A model generated the notes under the pieces. It made no database searches. It was not told the origin of the DNA and worked only from the letters and a program-made list of their open reading frames with translations. Below are positions 6,772 to 7,800 of a stretch of 7,800 nucleotides of DNA, piece after piece (the first letter of the stretch is position 1; each line of letters opens with the position of its first letter). Location: the NCBI GenBank assembly GCA_021286965.1, contig JAJTBK010000310.1, positions 1 through 7,800 of the forward strand, read 5' to 3'. Both the position numbers and the translations under genes were made by a program. This stretch comes from Comamonadaceae bacterium (GTDB taxonomy: Bacteria; Pseudomonadota; Gammaproteobacteria; Burkholderiales; Burkholderiaceae_C).

Positions 6772-7766
6772 TTCTGCCCCCTCTGGTAGCGGTTGACGGC
6801 GCGGTTGTGCTCTTCGAGCGTGGCGCTGAACTGGCTGCTGCCGTCGCCCCGGGCGACGAAGTACAGCGCGCGCGTGGCCTGCGGCTGCACCGCCGCCAGC
6901 AGCGCCGCCTTGCCCGGCATGGCAATCGGCGTTGGCGGCAGGCCGGCGCGGGTGTAGGTGTTCCAGGGGTGGTCGGTCTGCAGGTCGCGCTTGCGCAGGT
7001 TGCCGTCGAATTTCTCGCCCAGGCCGTAGATCACGGTGGGGTCGGTCTGCAGCAGCATCCCCTGGCGCAGGCGGTTGGCAAACACGCCGGCAATCTGCCC
7101 CCGGTCGGCCGCCTGGCCGGTTTCTTTTTCGACGATGCTCGCCAGGATCAGCGCCTCGTCCGGGGTTTTCAGCGGGCTGTCGGCGCTGCGCAGCGCCCAG
7201 GCCGCCTCCAGGCGCCGGTCCATGGCGTGCAGCGCGCGGCGCAGCAGCGCCAGTTCGCTGCTGCCCTTGGCGTAGGCATAAGTGTCGGGGAAGAAACGGC
7301 CCTCGGGCGCCACGCCGGCGCGGCCCAGTTGCGCCATCAGCTGCGCATCGCTCAGGTCCTGGCTATCGTGGCGCAGGCCGTCTTCGCGTGCCAGGGCGGC
7401 GCGCACCTGGCGCCAGTTCCAGCCTTCGACCAGGGTCAGCGCACGCAGGCTTTCCTCGCCACGCGCGAGCTTTTGCAGCAGGCCGTAGGGCGTGGTGCCG
7501 GGGGTGATTTCATAGTTGCCGGCGCGGATCTGGCGGTCTTGCCCCGAGACGCGGAACCAGGCGTAGAGCAGGCGCGCATCGGTACGCACCCCGGCTTGCA
7601 CCACGGCACGCGCGACGGTGCGCGGCGCCGTGCCGGGCTCGATCTCCAATTCGAGCGTCTGCGCGCCGCCCTGGTCCAGCGGCTGCTGCAGCCACCAGGC
7701 GCCTGCCGCGCCCAGCGCCGCCAGGCCCATCAGTACCAGCACCAACCAAAGCAATAAACGACGCAC
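6768..7766 (-). CDS. mltG: endolytic murein transglycosylase MltG
   Basis: MltG (YceG) is an inner-membrane lytic transglycosylase that cleaves nascent peptidoglycan and is thought to end glycan chain elongation. The 332-residue product starts with MRRLLLW and one hydrophobic anchor (about 4-26), with the rest periplasmic. A LysM-like segment ([18 protein letters not shown], 38-55) precedes the catalytic domain. ASIVEKETG at 209-217 holds Glu213 and Glu215, the conserved acidic pair that includes the catalytic glutamate. [10 protein letters not shown] (241-250) and [10 protein letters not shown] (276-285) are further signatures. The chosen start is GTG at 7766, placing the anchor at the very N terminus. 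Only a weak CAGGG precedes it. No other usual start codon lies in frame between there and the window edge, although the frame remains open. A longer form starting outside cannot be fully excluded. It appears to be first of the visible operon. Confidence 0.94.
   Translation of the reverse strand: MRRLLLWLVLVLMGLAALGAAGAWWLQQPLDQGGAQTLELEIEPGTAPRTVARAVVQAGVRTDARLLYAWFRVSGQDRQIRAGNYEITPGTTPYGLLQKLARGEESLRALTLVEGWNWRQVRAALAREDGLRHDSQDLSDAQLMAQLGRAGVAPEGRFFPDTYAYAKGSSELALLRRALHAMDRRLEAAWALRSADSPLKTPDEALILASIVEKETGQAADRGQIAGVFANRLRQGMLLQTDPTVIYGLGEKFDGNLRKRDLQTDHPWNTYTRAGLPPTPIAMPGKAALLAAVQPQATRALYFVARGDGSSQFSATLEEHNRAVNRYQRGQK
6777..6783 (-). promoter_or_regulatory. ribosome binding site of tmk inside mltG
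   Basis: The minus strand reads GAGGGGG, ending 5 bases before the tmk ATG and lying within the last codons of mltG. It supports the start at 6771 and its ATGA overlap with mltG. Confidence 0.6.
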
Positions 7767-7800
7767 AAGCCCTGCTGCCCAAAATGTGTAGAGCCGGGGA

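Noticed and set aside
1..7800. A hidden defence, mobile or otherwise novel system
   Set aside because: All coding space is taken by recognisable housekeeping genes. I see no transposase, integrase, direct-repeat array, tRNA, or composition break apart from the short A+T-rich intergenic spots.

Overview
The window is about 7.8 kb of GC-rich bacterial chromosome, fully packed with housekeeping genes. The gene content, the TolB, MsbA and PilZ protein sequences, and an A+T-rich intergenic palindrome point to a betaproteobacterium of the Burkholderiales, most likely Comamonadaceae (Acidovorax-like). That placement rests on recognising the sequences by memory, not on a search. I see no mobile element, phage gene, CRISPR array, tRNA or rRNA.

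Left part (1-3126): the 5' portion of tolB runs leftward off the window edge. It is divergent from msbA, an ABC half-transporter that flips lipid A/core across the inner membrane. The two starts are separated by 121 bases that must hold both promoters. Both products serve the Gram-negative envelope: TolB is the periplasmic propeller of the Tol-Pal system, and MsbA exports LPS precursor.

Middle (3127-3190): a short convergent gap between msbA and the leftward cluster is filled by a long palindrome. It has a T-run only on the minus-strand side, so it fits a terminator for the leftward operon.

Right part (3191-7766): six minus-strand genes in transcription order mltG, tmk, holB, pilZ, tatD, and an exported ankyrin-repeat protein gene. 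Four of the five junctions are 4-base ATGA stop/start overlaps. The exception is pilZ-tatD, where a 65-base gap holds a GC-rich hairpin followed by TTTT, a possible internal terminator or attenuator. The operon joins peptidoglycan chain termination (MltG), dTTP synthesis (Tmk), the replication clamp loader (HolB), type IV pilus assembly (PilZ), a metal-dependent nuclease (TatD) and the ankyrin protein.

I found no clearly novel system. The items most worth a second look are the lineage-type palindrome at 3132-3180, the pilZ-tatD hairpin, the predicted lipoprotein with ankyrin repeats, and the tolB/msbA divergent arrangement without obvious ribosome binding sites.
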